From Hydrogenophaga flava NBRC 102514 (GTDB lineage: Bacteria > Pseudomonadota > Gammaproteobacteria > Burkholderiales > Burkholderiaceae_C), in NCBI RefSeq assembly GCF_001571145.1, contig NZ_BCTF01000011.1:1-64000 (forward strand): a stretch of 64,000 nucleotides of DNA, written 5' to 3'. Below, piece after piece: positions 30,118-41,823 of the stretch. Every line of letters begins with the position of its first letter. Position 1 is the first letter of the stretch. Under the pieces are notes generated by a model. That model saw only the letters and a list, made by a program, of their open reading frames with translations, was not told the DNA's origin and searched no databases. Position numbers and translations under genes: made by a program.

Positions 30118-31637
30118 ACCCGGTCATCCGCATCCACCCGAACGACGACGTGGTCATCGCTCGCCAGCAACTGCTGGGCGGCACGCGCCTCGAATCCGAA
30201 GGCATCAGCGTGTCGGGCCTGGTCCCGCCGGGTCACAAGATCGCGGTGCGCGCCATCGCGGCCGGCGAGCCGGTGCGCCGCTACAACCAGATCATCGGCA
30301 CCGCCACCCAGGCCATCGCGCCCGGGCAGCACGTGCACACCCACAACCTGGCCTTCAGCCGTTTCGACCGCGGCCACGACGTGGGCGGCGATGTGCGGCC
30401 GGTGGCCTATGTGGACACCCCTGCCACGTTCGATGGCATCGTGCGCAGCGACGGTCGTGTGGCCACGCGCAACTACATCGGCGTGCTGACCAGCGTGAAC
30501 TGCTCGGCCACGGTGGCGCGCGCCATCGCCGACCACTTCCGCCGCGACATCCATCCCGAGGCGCTGGCCGCGTTCCCGAACGTGGACGGCGTGGTCGCAC
30601 TGACGCACGGCGCCGGCTGCGCCACCGACAGCGAAGGCGAGGGCCTGCACGTGCTGCGCCGCACGCTGGCGGGTTACGCGCGGCACGCCAACTTCGCCGC
30701 CGTGCTGGTGGTGGGGCTGGGCTGCGAGACCAACCAGATCCAGGGCCTGCTGGCGCAGGAAGGTCTGCGCGAAGGCGCCCAGCTGGTCACCTTCAGCATC
30801 CAGGACACCGGCGGCACCGCAAAAAGCGTGGCGCGCGGCATCGAGGCCGTGCGGGCCCTGCTGCCCGAGGCCAATGCGGTGCAGCGTCAGCCCGTGCCCG
30901 CCAGCCACCTGGTGGTGGGCCTGCAGTGCGGCGGCTCCGACGGCTACTCCGGCATCAGCGCCAACCCGGCACTGGGCGCCGCGGTGGACCTGGTGGTGCG
31001 CCACGGTGGCACGGCCGTGCTGTCCGAGACGCCCGAGATCTATGGTGGCGAACACCTGCTGCTGCAGCGCGCGGTGTCGCAGGCCGTTGCCGACAAGCTC
31101 GAAGCCCGGCTGCGCTGGTGGACCGACTACTGCGCCCGCCACCACGCCGAGATGGACAACAACCCATCGGCAGGCAACAAGGCCGGCGGCCTGACCACCA
31201 TCCTGGAAAAGTCGCTCGGCGCCATCGCCAAGGGCGGCACCACGCCCCTGGTGGACGTCTACGAATACGCGCAGCCGATCGCTGCCAAGGGTTTCGTCTA
31301 CATGGACACCCCGGGCTACGACCCGGTGTCCGCCACCGGCCAGGTGGCCGGCGGTGCCAACCTCATCTGTTTCACCACCGGGCGCGGTTCGGCCTACGGC
31401 TGCGCGCCGTCGCCCTCGCTCAAGCTGGCCACCAACAGCGCGCTGTGGGCCCGGCAGGAAGAGGACATGGACATCAACTGCGGCACCGTCATCGACGGCA
31501 GCGAGAGCGTGGAGCAGCTGGGCGAACGCATCTTCCGCGACATGCTGGCCGCCGCCTCGGGCCGCAAGACCAAGAGCGAGCTGCACGGCTACGGCCAGAA
31601 CGAGTTCGTGCCCTGGGCACTCGGCGCGGTGATGTGA
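30114..31637 (+). CDS. UxaA-family altronate/galactarate-type dehydratase
   Basis: Iron-dependent sugar-acid dehydratase of 507 residues, full length for the UxaA family with fused N-terminal SAF domain. The SAF part (IRIHPNDDVVIARQ to HTHNLAFSRFDRG) leads into the catalytic part with NCSATVARAIA, THGAGCATDSEG, VVGLGCETNQI, GLQCGGSDGYSGI and NPSAGNKAGGLTTI. Relatives dehydrate D-altronate to KDG, or D-galactarate and related acids; the family alone does not fix which. The frame is open far upstream, but the ATG at 30114, overlapping the dctM stop, starts the domain. Several conserved cysteines could hold the metal centre. Confidence 0.82.
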   Translation: MNPVIRIHPNDDVVIARQQLLGGTRLESEGISVSGLVPPGHKIAVRAIAAGEPVRRYNQIIGTATQAIAPGQHVHTHNLAFSRFDRGHDVGGDVRPVAYVDTPATFDGIVRSDGRVATRNYIGVLTSVNCSATVARAIADHFRRDIHPEALAAFPNVDGVVALTHGAGCATDSEGEGLHVLRRTLAGYARHANFAAVLVVGLGCETNQIQGLLAQEGLREGAQLVTFSIQDTGGTAKSVARGIEAVRALLPEANAVQRQPVPASHLVVGLQCGGSDGYSGISANPALGAAVDLVVRHGGTAVLSETPEIYGGEHLLLQRAVSQAVADKLEARLRWWTDYCARHHAEMDNNPSAGNKAGGLTTILEKSLGAIAKGGTTPLVDVYEYAQPIAAKGFVYMDTPGYDPVSATGQVAGGANLICFTTGRGSAYGCAPSPSLKLATNSALWARQEEDMDINCGTVIDGSESVEQLGERIFRDMLAAASGRKTKSELHGYGQNEFVPWALGAVM

Positions 31638-31641
31638 GGCC

Positions 31642-32727
31642 ATGACGAACACCACGATCCGCGAGCTGCGCTTCTTTGAAGCCACCTCCACCCTGTCGCG
31701 CCCCATCGCCGATGCGACGCACCAGATTCCCGCCATCGAGTTCATCGTGGCCGAGATCGTGCTGGCCAACGGCGTGCGCGGCCAGGGCTACCTGCTGGCC
31801 TTTCACTACTCGCGCGCGGCCATCCGCGGTGCGCTGCGCGACATCGAACCCCTGGTGCTCGGGGCTGACGCGGCGGCGCCGGGTGCCTTCATCGCACAGG
31901 CCGAACGTGAGCACGAGTACTTCGGCCACGAGGGCGTGCAGCGTTGGGCGGTGGGGCTGATCAACATCGCGATGTGGGACGCCTGGGCCCGCACGCTGGG
32001 CGCGCCCATGCACCGGCTGCTGGGGCAGACGCGCGCCAGCGTGCCGGTGTACGGCTCGGGCGGCTGGCTGTCCTACAGCGACGACGAGCTGCTGGACGAG
32101 GTGCGCGGCTACGTGGGCCGCGGCTTCTATGCCGTCAAGATCAAGGTGGGCTCGCCCGACGTGCAGCGCGACCTGGAGCGCCTGCGCCGGGTGCGCGAGG
32201 CCGTGGGGCCCCGGGTGCGCGTGATGATGGACGCCAACCAGGGCTGCGACCTGGCCGGCGCGCTGACCCTGGCGCGCGCGGCCCTGCCGCTGGGCATCAC
32301 CTGGTTCGAGGAGCCGCTGCACCACCACGACGTCGCGGGCTACGCCACGCTGCGCCGCCAGTGCGGCATCAGCCTGGCCATGGGCGAGCGCGAGTACGAC
32401 ACCCGCACCCTGCAGGCCCTGATCGCCGCCGACGGCATTGACCTCTGGCAGCCCGACCTGCTGCGCATCGGCAGCGTGGAGGCCTGGCGCGCGTCGGCCG
32501 CCCTGGCCCAGGCGCACCACCTGCCCGTGCTGCCCCACTACTACCGCGACTACGACGTGCCGCTGCTGTGCAGCATTCCCAACGGGCTGGCGGCCGAGAG
32601 CTTCGACTGGATCGACGCCCTCATCGACCAGCCCCTGACCATCCACCACGGCCAGGCCCTGCCCCGGGAGGGCGCGGGCTGGGGCTTCCGCTTCCTCGAA
32701 GCGCATCTGAAAGAAATGGCGCCATGA
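31642..32727 (+). CDS. Mandelate racemase-subgroup acid-sugar dehydratase, specificity unknown
   Basis: Enolase-superfamily enzyme of 361 residues. It has the KxK motif YAVKIKVG (K166, K168), metal ligands D197 (MMDANQG), E223 (WFEEPL) and E249 (GEREYD), and a D272/H299 dyad ([18 protein letters not shown]). This residue set places it in the mandelate racemase subgroup, whose members mostly dehydrate or epimerise acid sugars such as galactarate, talarate, gluconate or galactonate. It lies between the UxaA-family gene and manD and overlaps manD by ATGA. Its substrate cannot be read from sequence alone. Confidence 0.82.
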   Translation: MTNTTIRELRFFEATSTLSRPIADATHQIPAIEFIVAEIVLANGVRGQGYLLAFHYSRAAIRGALRDIEPLVLGADAAAPGAFIAQAEREHEYFGHEGVQRWAVGLINIAMWDAWARTLGAPMHRLLGQTRASVPVYGSGGWLSYSDDELLDEVRGYVGRGFYAVKIKVGSPDVQRDLERLRRVREAVGPRVRVMMDANQGCDLAGALTLARAALPLGITWFEEPLHHHDVAGYATLRRQCGISLAMGEREYDTRTLQALIAADGIDLWQPDLLRIGSVEAWRASAALAQAHHLPVLPHYYRDYDVPLLCSIPNGLAAESFDWIDALIDQPLTIHHGQALPREGAGWGFRFLEAHLKEMAP

Positions 32728-33935
32728 AAATCACCTCAGCCAAAGTCATCGTCTGCGCACCCAGCCGCAACTTCGTGACCCTGAAAATCGAGACCGACGA
32801 GGGCCTGACCGGCATCGGCGATGCCACGCTCAACGGCCGCGAACTCGCGGTGGCGAGCTACCTCACCGACCACGTCATTCCCTGCCTGATCGGCCGCGAC
32901 CCGCAGCAGATTGAAGACATCTGGCAGTACCTCTACAAGGGCGCCTACTGGCGCCGCGGTCCGGTGACCATGAGCGCCATCGCGGGCGTGGACACGGCGC
33001 TGTGGGACATCAAGGCCAAGGCCGCCAACATGCCGCTGTACCAGCTGCTGGGTGGCAAGAGCCGCACCGGCGTGATGGTCTACGGCCACGCCAATGGCAA
33101 GGACATCACCCAGACCGTCGAGGAAGTGCTGCGCTACAAGGAGATGGGCTACAAGGCCATCCGCGCGCAAAGTGGCGTGCCGGGGCTGGAGAAGGTCTAC
33201 GGCGTGGGCCGCGGCAGCATGTTCTACGAACCCGCCGACGCCGACCTGCCCAGCGAACACGACTGGTCCACCGAGAAGTACCTGCGCCACACGCCCGAGC
33301 TGTTCGACAAGGTGCGCGCCGCCGTGGGGCCCGACATCCACCTGCTGCACGACGCGCACCACCGCCTCACGCCCATCGAGGCCGCGCGCCTGGGCAAGGA
33401 CCTGGAACCCTACCGCCTGTTCTGGCTGGAGGACACCACGCCGGCCGAGAACCAGGAGTCCTTCCGCCTGATCCGCCAGCACACCACCACGCCGCTGGCC
33501 GTGGGCGAGATCTTCAACACCATCTGGGACTGCAAGGACCTGATCCAGAACCAGCTGATCGACTACATCCGCACCACCGTGGTCCACGCCGGCGGCATCA
33601 CCCACCTGCGCCGCATCGCCGACCTGGCCGCGCTCTACCAGGTGCGCACCGGCTCGCACGGCGCCACCGACCTCTCGCCCGTGTGCATGGGCGCGGCGCT
33701 CAACTTCGACCTCTGGGTGCCCAACTTCGGCATCCAGGAGTACATGCGCCACACCGACGAAACCGACGCTGTGTTCCCCCACGCCTACAGCTTCAAGGAC
33801 GGCCTCATGCACCCCGGCGAGGCGCCCGGCCACGGCGTGACCGTCGACGAGGCGCTGGCTGCGAAGTACCCCTACAAGCGCGCCTACCTGCCGGTCAACC
33901 GCCTGCAGCACGACGGCACCCTGACCAACTGGTGA
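32724..33935 (+). CDS. manD: D-mannonate dehydratase (enolase superfamily, ManD)
   Basis: Enolase-superfamily dehydratase of 403 residues matching the characterised ManD of Novosphingobium. The active-site set is the same: Arg147 and Tyr159 as base pair, His212, metal ligands Asp210, Glu236 and Glu262, and the later His312 and Glu339. The C-terminus ends [19 protein letters not shown], typical of this subgroup. It converts D-mannonate to 2-keto-3-deoxy-D-gluconate. The relatives called RspA have low activity, but here the neighbouring fructuronate reductase and KDG kinase argue for a catabolic enzyme. It starts in an ATGA overlap with the preceding gene. Confidence 0.92.
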   Translation: MKITSAKVIVCAPSRNFVTLKIETDEGLTGIGDATLNGRELAVASYLTDHVIPCLIGRDPQQIEDIWQYLYKGAYWRRGPVTMSAIAGVDTALWDIKAKAANMPLYQLLGGKSRTGVMVYGHANGKDITQTVEEVLRYKEMGYKAIRAQSGVPGLEKVYGVGRGSMFYEPADADLPSEHDWSTEKYLRHTPELFDKVRAAVGPDIHLLHDAHHRLTPIEAARLGKDLEPYRLFWLEDTTPAENQESFRLIRQHTTTPLAVGEIFNTIWDCKDLIQNQLIDYIRTTVVHAGGITHLRRIADLAALYQVRTGSHGATDLSPVCMGAALNFDLWVPNFGIQEYMRHTDETDAVFPHAYSFKDGLMHPGEAPGHGVTVDEALAAKYPYKRAYLPVNRLQHDGTLTNW

Positions 33936-33943
33936 GCGCACCC

Positions 33944-35452
33944 ATGAACCGACTCGACGACCGCACGGTGGGCGCCTTGCCCGCCACCGTGACTCGCCCA
34001 CCCTACGACCGCCAGCGCCTGCAGCAGGGCATCGTGCATCTGGGCATCGGCGCCTTCATGCGCGCCCACCTGGCGGCCGCCACCGAAGCAGCCATCGCCG
34101 CCGGGGACCTGCGCTGGGGCATCGTCGGCGTGTCGCTGCGCCAGCCCGACACGCGCGACGCGCTGCAGCCGCAGGACGGCCTTTACACTCTGGCGATCCG
34201 TGACGCCGACGCCCAGGGCCAGCCGCGCCAGCGCCTGCAGGTGATCGGCGCGGTGCGCAGTCTGCTGGTGGCGCCCGAGAACCCCGGCGCGGTGCTGGAC
34301 GCCATCGCCGCTGCCGACACCCGCATCGTGAGCCTGACCGTGACGGAGAAGGGCTACTGCCACGACCCGGCCACCGGCGCGCTGCGGCTGGACCACCCGG
34401 ACATCGTCCACGACCTGGGCCACCCGCACACGCCGCGCTCGGCCATCGGCATGCTGGTGTTTGGTCTGCAGCGGCGCTTCGCGCAAGGCCGCGGCCCGCT
34501 CACGCTGATGTCGCTGGACAACCTGCCCGCCAACGGCCGCGTGCTGCGCGGTGCGGTGCTGCGCTTCGCCGAAGTGGTGAGCCCGGCGCTGGCGAAGCGC
34601 ATCGCCGACGACTGCCGGTTTCCCTGCTCGATGGTGGACCGCATCGTGCCCCGCACCACCGACGCCGACCGCGCCGCCGTGTCGCAGGCGCTGGGCGCCG
34701 AAGACCGCTGGCCAGTGCTGGGCGAACCCTTTTTCGACTGGGCGGTGGAAGACCACTTTGCCGCCGACCGACCCGACTGGACGCTGGGCGGCGCGCGCTT
34801 CGTGGCCGCCGCCGAACCCTTTGAGCGGCTCAAGCTGCGCATGGTCAACGGCACGCACTCCAGCCTGGCCTACCTGGGCGCCATGGCCGGCTGGCAAACC
34901 GTGGACCAGGCGATTGCCCAGGCCCCGCTGCGCACGCACATCGAAGCGCTGATGCGCGACGAGATCGAGCCCACCCTGGCCGACCTGCCCGGGCTGGACC
35001 TGCCCGCCTACCGCGCCAACCTGCTGGCCCGCTACGCCAACCCCGCGCTGGCGCACCGCACCCACCAGATCGCCATGGACGGCTCGCAGAAGCTGCCGCA
35101 GCGCCTGCTCGGCACCGTGCGCGACCGCCTGGCGCGGGGCCTGCCTGTGCCGCGCATGGCCCTGGGGGTCGCGGCCTGGATGCACTACCTGCGCGGCGTG
35201 GACGAGCAGGGCAACGCCTACGCCATCGACGACCCCCACGCGGCCGACCTGACCGCGCTCCACCAGCGCACGCTGGGGCAGGGCGCCAGCGCCGCGGCCG
35301 TGCAGGCCATGCTGTCCTATGCGCCGGTGTTCGGTGACCTGGCGGGCAACGAGGCACTGGCCGACGCGCTGCTTCCTGCCCTGCAATCGCTGCAGACGCG
35401 TGGCGTGCGGGCCACGCTGGAGGCGGTGAACCACAGGGAGCTGGGCGCATGA
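33944..35452 (+). CDS. uxuB: Mannitol dehydrogenase family protein, probable D-mannonate oxidoreductase (UxuB)
   Basis: Polyol/hexonate dehydrogenase of 502 residues. The N-terminal Rossmann part contains IVHLGIGAFMRAHLA, the central part SLDNLPANGRVLRG and MVDRIVPRTT, and the catalytic segment LKLRMVNGTHSSLAYLG holds the family Lys, Asn and His. It should interconvert D-fructuronate and D-mannonate, feeding ManD immediately upstream. The ATG at 33944 is preferred; an in-frame GTG at 33932 overlaps the manD stop and would add four residues. The stop overlaps the kinase start in ATGA. Confidence 0.87.
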   Translation: MNRLDDRTVGALPATVTRPPYDRQRLQQGIVHLGIGAFMRAHLAAATEAAIAAGDLRWGIVGVSLRQPDTRDALQPQDGLYTLAIRDADAQGQPRQRLQVIGAVRSLLVAPENPGAVLDAIAAADTRIVSLTVTEKGYCHDPATGALRLDHPDIVHDLGHPHTPRSAIGMLVFGLQRRFAQGRGPLTLMSLDNLPANGRVLRGAVLRFAEVVSPALAKRIADDCRFPCSMVDRIVPRTTDADRAAVSQALGAEDRWPVLGEPFFDWAVEDHFAADRPDWTLGGARFVAAAEPFERLKLRMVNGTHSSLAYLGAMAGWQTVDQAIAQAPLRTHIEALMRDEIEPTLADLPGLDLPAYRANLLARYANPALAHRTHQIAMDGSQKLPQRLLGTVRDRLARGLPVPRMALGVAAWMHYLRGVDEQGNAYAIDDPHAADLTALHQRTLGQGASAAAVQAMLSYAPVFGDLAGNEALADALLPALQSLQTRGVRATLEAVNHRELGA

Positions 35453-36408
35453 CGACGGTTCCCGAACCACTCGATGTGCTGACGCTGGGCGAGACCATGG
35501 CCCTGCTGGTGGCCCAGGAGCCCGGACCGCTGGAGCAGGTGCAGACCTTCAGCAAGCGGCTGGCGGGCGCCGACAGCAATGTGGCCATCGGTCTGGCCCG
35601 CCTGGGCTTCCGCGTGGGCTGGGTCAGCCGTCTGGGTGCCGACTCGTTCGGCCGTTACGTGCGACAAGCCATCGAGGCCGAAGGCGTGGACACCTCGCAG
35701 GTGGAGATCGACCCGAACCGCTCCACCGGCTTCATGCTCAAGTCGCGCAGCCTGGACGGCAGCGACCCGGCCATCGAGTACTACCGCCGCAACTCCGCCG
35801 CCAGCCAGCTCGGGCTGGCCAACCTGCCAGCTGCCTACGCGCTGCGCGCACGGCACCTGCACGCCACCGGCATCACGCCCGCGCTGTCGCCCGCGGCCTG
35901 CGAGGTGGTGGCGCACGCCATGCAGAGCCTGCGCGCCGCGGGCCGCAGCGTCTCCTTCGACCCCAATCTGCGCCCGCGGCTGTGGCCCGACACCGCCACC
36001 ATGCGCGACACCCTGAACGACCTGGCCCGCCACGCCGACTGGGTGCTGCCCGGCATCGAGGAAGGCCGGCTGCTCACGGGCCAGTCCACCCCCGCCGACA
36101 TCGCCGCCTGGTACCTCGACCGGGGCGCGAAAGCCGTGGTGGTCAAGCTCGGCGCCGAGGGCGCCTACTTCAGCACCGCCGATGGCGCGCAGGGCACCGT
36201 GCCCGGCTTGCCGGTGCCTGTGGTGGTGGACACCGTGGGCGCGGGCGACGCTTTCGCGGTGGGCATCATCAGCGCCCGGCTCGAAGGCCTGGGCTGGCCC
36301 CAGGCACTTAGGCGCGCCAACTGGATCGCCTCGCTCGCGCTGCAGGTGATCGGCGACATGGAAGGCCTGCCCACGCGGCGCGAACTCAACGAACAGAACA
36401 TCGACTGA
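35449..36408 (+). CDS. kdgK: 2-dehydro-3-deoxygluconokinase (PfkB family)
   Basis: Ribokinase-fold sugar kinase of 319 residues. The first PfkB region is KRLAGADSNVAIGLARLGF and the catalytic signature is VVDTVGAGDAFAVGII, whose Asp is the base. Its place after ManD and UxuB makes KDG the natural substrate, giving 2-keto-3-deoxy-6-phosphogluconate for Entner-Doudoroff cleavage. The aldolase needed next is not in the window. It starts in an ATGA overlap with uxuB. Confidence 0.87.
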   Translation: MTTVPEPLDVLTLGETMALLVAQEPGPLEQVQTFSKRLAGADSNVAIGLARLGFRVGWVSRLGADSFGRYVRQAIEAEGVDTSQVEIDPNRSTGFMLKSRSLDGSDPAIEYYRRNSAASQLGLANLPAAYALRARHLHATGITPALSPAACEVVAHAMQSLRAAGRSVSFDPNLRPRLWPDTATMRDTLNDLARHADWVLPGIEEGRLLTGQSTPADIAAWYLDRGAKAVVVKLGAEGAYFSTADGAQGTVPGLPVPVVVDTVGAGDAFAVGIISARLEGLGWPQALRRANWIASLALQVIGDMEGLPTRRELNEQNID

Positions 36409-36422
36409 ATACAAGGAACACC

Positions 36423-37430
36423 ATGCTGACCGTTGTCTGCGAAACCCCTGGCACCCTGCTGGCCCAGGACCGCCCCATGCCCGAACGCGGTGCCGACGAG
36501 GTGCTGCTGCGCGTCAAGCGCGTGGGCGTGTGCGGCACCGACCTGCACATCTTCACCGGCAAACAGCCCTATCTGAGCTACCCGCGCGTGATGGGCCACG
36601 AGCTCTCGGGCATCGTGGACGCCGCGCCGGAAAGCAGCACTCTGCGCGCCGGCGACACGGTCTACGTCATGCCCTACCTGTCCTGCGGCCATTGCATCGC
36701 CTGCCGCGCGGGCAAGACCAACTGCTGCACACAGATCCAGGTGCTCGGCGTGCACCGCGACGGCGCTTTCACCGAATACCTCAGCGTGCCCCAGGCCTTC
36801 GTGCACAAGGCCGAAGGGGTGACGCTCGACCAGGCCGCCATGGTGGAGTTCCTGGCCATCGGCGCCCACGCGGTGCGGCGTTCGGGCCTGAGCGCGGGGC
36901 AGCGCGTGCTGGTGGTGGGGGCCGGCCCCATCGGCATGGCCGCCATGATCTTTGCGCAGCTGCGCGGCGCCACCGTCACCGCGCTGGACGGCCGGCAGGA
37001 CCGGGTTGATTTCTGCACCCGTTCGCTGGGCGTTCACGCGGGCGTTCCGCTGGGCGAGGGCGACGAGGCCCAGCTGGCCGCGCTGACCAGCGGCGAGTTC
37101 TACGACGTGGTGTTCGACGCCACCGGCAACCCCCAGGCCATGGAGCGCGGCTTCAAGTTCGTGGCCCACGGCGGCAGCTATGTGCTGATCTCGGTGGTGA
37201 GTGCAAGCATCAGCTTCTCCGACCCCGAGTTCCACAAGCGCGAGATGACGCTGATGGGCAGCCGCAACGCCACCACCGAAGACTTCCGCACCGTGCTCGA
37301 CGCCATGCGCGCGGGCCAGATTCCCGACAGCCTGAACACCCATCGTCTGGCCCTGGCCGAGGTGCCCACCCGGTTCCAGAACCTGCTCGACCCCACCGCG
37401 GGGGTGATCAAGGCCATCGTGGAGTGCTGA
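36423..37430 (+). CDS. Zinc-type alcohol dehydrogenase, RspB/LgoD-like hexonate 5-dehydrogenase
   Basis: Zinc-dependent medium-chain dehydrogenase of 335 residues. It shows VGVCGTDLHIF and VMGHELSG for the catalytic zinc, CGHCIACRAGKTNCC for the structural zinc, and the cofactor motif VVGAGPIGM. It resembles the RspB and YjjN/LgoD group, whose members oxidise L-gulonate to D-fructuronate or L-galactonate to D-tagaturonate. With uxuB and manD upstream, L-gulonate to D-fructuronate to D-mannonate to KDG is the simplest route. It is the last gene of the operon, 14 bp after the kinase gene. Confidence 0.82.
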   Translation: MLTVVCETPGTLLAQDRPMPERGADEVLLRVKRVGVCGTDLHIFTGKQPYLSYPRVMGHELSGIVDAAPESSTLRAGDTVYVMPYLSCGHCIACRAGKTNCCTQIQVLGVHRDGAFTEYLSVPQAFVHKAEGVTLDQAAMVEFLAIGAHAVRRSGLSAGQRVLVVGAGPIGMAAMIFAQLRGATVTALDGRQDRVDFCTRSLGVHAGVPLGEGDEAQLAALTSGEFYDVVFDATGNPQAMERGFKFVAHGGSYVLISVVSASISFSDPEFHKREMTLMGSRNATTEDFRTVLDAMRAGQIPDSLNTHRLALAEVPTRFQNLLDPTAGVIKAIVEC

Positions 37431-37548
37431 CAGTGGACCTGCTTGGACCACCGCGCCATGCTGCACACGCCGGGACTGCATGAGCTGTCCGATCGCACCG
37501 TCCGGTCCTGCCCGATCTGGACATATGCTTCGGTCAAAGGAGGTTTGC

Positions 37549-37824
37549 ATGAAACGCGTGATTGCTTTGTGTGTCGTTGGATTGGTAGCCTGTGCCAACA
37601 CAGGCGTTGTGCCCATGGACAAAGGCACTTACCTCATCGCCAAAAAGAGCCCCCAGGTTGGCTTTGGGCCACCTATTGGTATCAAGGGAGAGGCATACAC
37701 CGAGGCAAACGAGTTCTGTTCGAAGGACGGCAAGGCCGTCGAAACCATCAAGCTTGAAGAAACAAACTCCGGGTTTGCCAGATCGGCTGCCGTATCGCTT
37801 GAGTTTCGTTGTGTGCCGAAGTAG
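37549..37824 (+). CDS. Small putative lipoprotein, function unknown
   Basis: Protein of 91 residues with a lipoprotein signal: MKRVIALCVVGLVAC, where LVAC is the lipobox. The mature part is about 75 residues with a possible disulfide pair (EFCSKDGKA and EFRCVPK). No family recognised. An excellent AAAGGAGG lies at 37536-37543 before the ATG at 37549. The gene appears clearly less GC-rich than its neighbours (for example GTGATTGCTTTGTGTGTCG), suggesting separate origin. It has its own 118-bp leader, with a possible -10 TATGCT at 37524-37529, and ends just before a strong palindrome. Confidence 0.75.
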   Translation: MKRVIALCVVGLVACANTGVVPMDKGTYLIAKKSPQVGFGPPIGIKGEAYTEANEFCSKDGKAVETIKLEETNSGFARSAAVSLEFRCVPK

Positions 37825-37827
37825 ATG

Positions 37828-37875
37828 CAGAAATGCGAAGGGGCGACGGTCACCCGTCGCCCCTTCGCATTTCTG
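37828..37875. terminator. 22-bp perfect palindrome, bidirectional terminator
   Basis: The arms 37828-37849 and 37854-37875 are perfect reverse complements around a TCAC loop. The stem core is GGGGCGACGG/CCGTCGCCCC and both outer ends are A/T-rich (CAGAAATGCG and CGCATTTCTG). It begins four bases after the lipoprotein stop and ends 16 bases before the dnaJ stop on the other strand, so it can end transcripts from both sides. Confidence 0.85.
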
Positions 37876-37891
37876 AACCCCTCAGCGGCAA

Positions 37892-39028
37892 TCAGCTGAA
37901 AAAGCTCTTCGCCTTCTCGAACCAGCCCTTGTCGTTCGGGCTGTGCTTGTGGCCGCCTTTCTTGAACGACTCGTCGAGTTCCTTGAGCAGCTTGCGCTGG
38001 TGTTCGGTCAGCTTGACCGGCGTCTCCACCGCCACGTGGCAGTACAGGTCGCCGGGGTAGCTGCTGCGCACCCCCTTGACGCCCTTGCCGCGCAGGCGGA
38101 AGGTCTTGCCGCTCTGCGTGCCTTCGGGCAGGTCGATGGTGGCCTTGCCTTGCAGCGTGGGCACGTCGATCTCGCCGCCAAGCGCGGCGGTCGTCATGCT
38201 CACCGGCACCTGGCAATGCAGGTCGTCGCCTTCGCGTTCGAAGATGTCGTGCTTGCGCAGGCGGATCTCGATGTAGAGGTCGCCGGCCGGGCCGCCGTTC
38301 TGGCCCGGTTCGCCGTTGCCGCTGGAGCGGATGCGCTGGCCGTCGTCGATGCCCGCGGGGATCTTGATTTCCAGCGTCTTCTGCTTCTTGATCTTGCCCT
38401 GGCCGCTGCAGGTGGTGCAGGGCTCGGGGATGATCTTGCCGCTGCCGTGGCAGTGCGGGCAGGTCTGCTGCACGCTGAAGAAACCCTGGCGCATCTGCAC
38501 CACGCCCTGGCCATGACAGGTCGAGCAGGTCTTGACGCTGGTGCCCGGCTTGGCGCCGGTGCCCTTGCAGCTTTCGCAGTCGTCCCAGCTGGGAATGCGG
38601 ATCTGCGTCTCCTTGCCGGTGGCCGCTTCTTCCAGCGTGATTTCCATGGCGTAGGACAGGTCCGCGCCGCGGTACACCTGCCGGCCGCCACCGCCGCGGC
38701 GGGCGCCGCCGAAGATGTCGCCGAAGATGTCGCCGAAGGCCTCGCCGAAGCCGGCAAAACCTTCTGCGCCGGGGCCGCCCGGGCCGCGCATGTTCGGGTC
38801 CACGCCGGCGTGGCCGTACTGGTCGTAGGCGGCCTTCTTCTGCGGGTCCGACAGCATCTCGTAGGCCTCTTTGGCCTCCTTGAACTTCTCTTCGGCGCCC
38901 TTGGCAGCATCACCCTGGTTGCGGTCCGGGTGGTACTTCATCGCCAGCTTGCGATACGCCTTCTTGATCTCGTCGTCCGAAGCGTTCTTGGGCACGCCCA
39001 GCACTTCGTAAAAATCGCGTTTGGCCAT
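37892..39028 (-). CDS. dnaJ: Chaperone protein DnaJ
   Basis: Full-length type I DnaJ of 378 residues. The J domain (about 1-70) has the DnaK-activating YHPDRN. A Gly/Phe-rich linker follows (about 75-125, [18 protein letters not shown]). Four CxxCxGxG zinc motifs come next ([32 protein letters not shown]), then the two substrate-binding beta domains. I place the start at the ATG at 39028 ([11 protein letters not shown]); an in-frame ATG three codons upstream is less likely. It stimulates the DnaK ATPase and delivers unfolded substrates. It lies 87 bp after dnaK and is probably in the same heat-shock transcript. Confidence 0.97.
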   Translation of the reverse strand: MAKRDFYEVLGVPKNASDDEIKKAYRKLAMKYHPDRNQGDAAKGAEEKFKEAKEAYEMLSDPQKKAAYDQYGHAGVDPNMRGPGGPGAEGFAGFGEAFGDIFGDIFGGARRGGGGRQVYRGADLSYAMEITLEEAATGKETQIRIPSWDDCESCKGTGAKPGTSVKTCSTCHGQGVVQMRQGFFSVQQTCPHCHGSGKIIPEPCTTCSGQGKIKKQKTLEIKIPAGIDDGQRIRSSGNGEPGQNGGPAGDLYIEIRLRKHDIFEREGDDLHCQVPVSMTTAALGGEIDVPTLQGKATIDLPEGTQSGKTFRLRGKGVKGVRSSYPGDLYCHVAVETPVKLTEHQRKLLKELDESFKKGGHKHSPNDKGWFEKAKSFFS

Positions 39029-39115
39029 GGTGGTCAATCGGGGTTCTGTTGAGTACGAACGCCGCGCCAGGTTGCCCCGGCGCGGCGGTCACGGTTGCTC
39101 GGCCGGGGCCGCCGA

Positions 39116-41074
<1,959 letters not shown>

Positions 41075-41213
41075 GTTCTGCTCCGTTTTCGAAAGTTTGA
41101 ATAAGTGTGTGGGGTGGGTGTGGACCCGCTGTGGAGGAGGTGTGGATAACCGGTGAAGATTTCAAGTCCGGCCAGCCAGGTTTTCTGCCCCTTCCGCTGT
41201 TTCTTCGCTGTCT

Positions 41214-41777
41214 TTATTTGGGGGCGGCGACCGTGACCAGCGCCGGGCGCAGCACGCGATCAGCGATCAGGTAGCCCTTTTGCAGCACGGTCACCACGGT
41301 GTTGGTGGGCTGGTCGGCCGGCACGAGGCTGATGGCCTGGTGCTGGTTGGGGTCGAACTTGGCGCCCGCTTCCGGTGCGATGGAGACCACCTTGTGGCGT
41401 TCCAGCGCGCTGCGCAGCTGCTTGAGCGTGGCTTCGGAGCCTTCGCGCAGCTGCTCCAGGGTCGCCTCCTGGATGGACAGACCGGCTTCGAAGCTGTCGA
41501 GCACCGGCAGCAGGCCCTCGGCAAAACTCTCGACCGCGAACTTGCGCGCCTTGGCCATTTCTTCCTCGGCGCGGCGCATGGTGTTCTGGGCTTCGGCCTT
41601 GGCGCGCAGGAACTGCTCGGCCAGGTCGGCGTTCTTGGCCTTGAGCTCGCTGACCTCGTTGGTCAGGGCGGCCAGCGCGTCGGCTTCCGCGACCGCAGCC
41701 GCGGCCAGGGCCTCTTCGGTGCTCATGGGGTGCTGGGGTGTCGGGGTGGTGTCGGCGGGAGGCGTGTTGGAACTCAT
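41214..41777 (-). CDS. grpE: Nucleotide exchange factor GrpE
   Basis: GrpE of 187 residues. After a disordered Pro/Thr/Ala-rich N-terminus comes the long coiled-coil (about 35-95, [20 protein letters not shown]), then the four-helix region with LLPVLDSFE. The C-terminal beta domain reads [26 protein letters not shown] and [10 protein letters not shown]. It releases ADP from DnaK. The ATG at 41777 is preferred over the in-frame upstream ATG at 41825 because it lies about 40 bases past the predicted RpoH start site, while 41825 would fall within the promoter. Confidence 0.95.
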   Translation of the reverse strand: MSSNTPPADTTPTPQHPMSTEEALAAAAVAEADALAALTNEVSELKAKNADLAEQFLRAKAEAQNTMRRAEEEMAKARKFAVESFAEGLLPVLDSFEAGLSIQEATLEQLREGSEATLKQLRSALERHKVVSIAPEAGAKFDPNQHQAISLVPADQPTNTVVTVLQKGYLIADRVLRPALVTVAAPK

Positions 41778-41823
41778 GGCGTCAGGGGGGTGTTCTGGAT
41801 GGCAAAAACAAACCGTGCGCGGC

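Noticed and set aside
30063..31769. Minus-strand frame of about 570 codons opposite the UxaA-family gene
   Set aside because: The product is rich in His, Gly and Val without any motif; the plus strand encodes a complete dehydratase.
41139..41166. Second sigma-32 promoter directly before dnaK
   Set aside because: A CTTGAA is present on the minus strand, but the -10 position reads poorly against CCCCAT, so it was not listed as a promoter.
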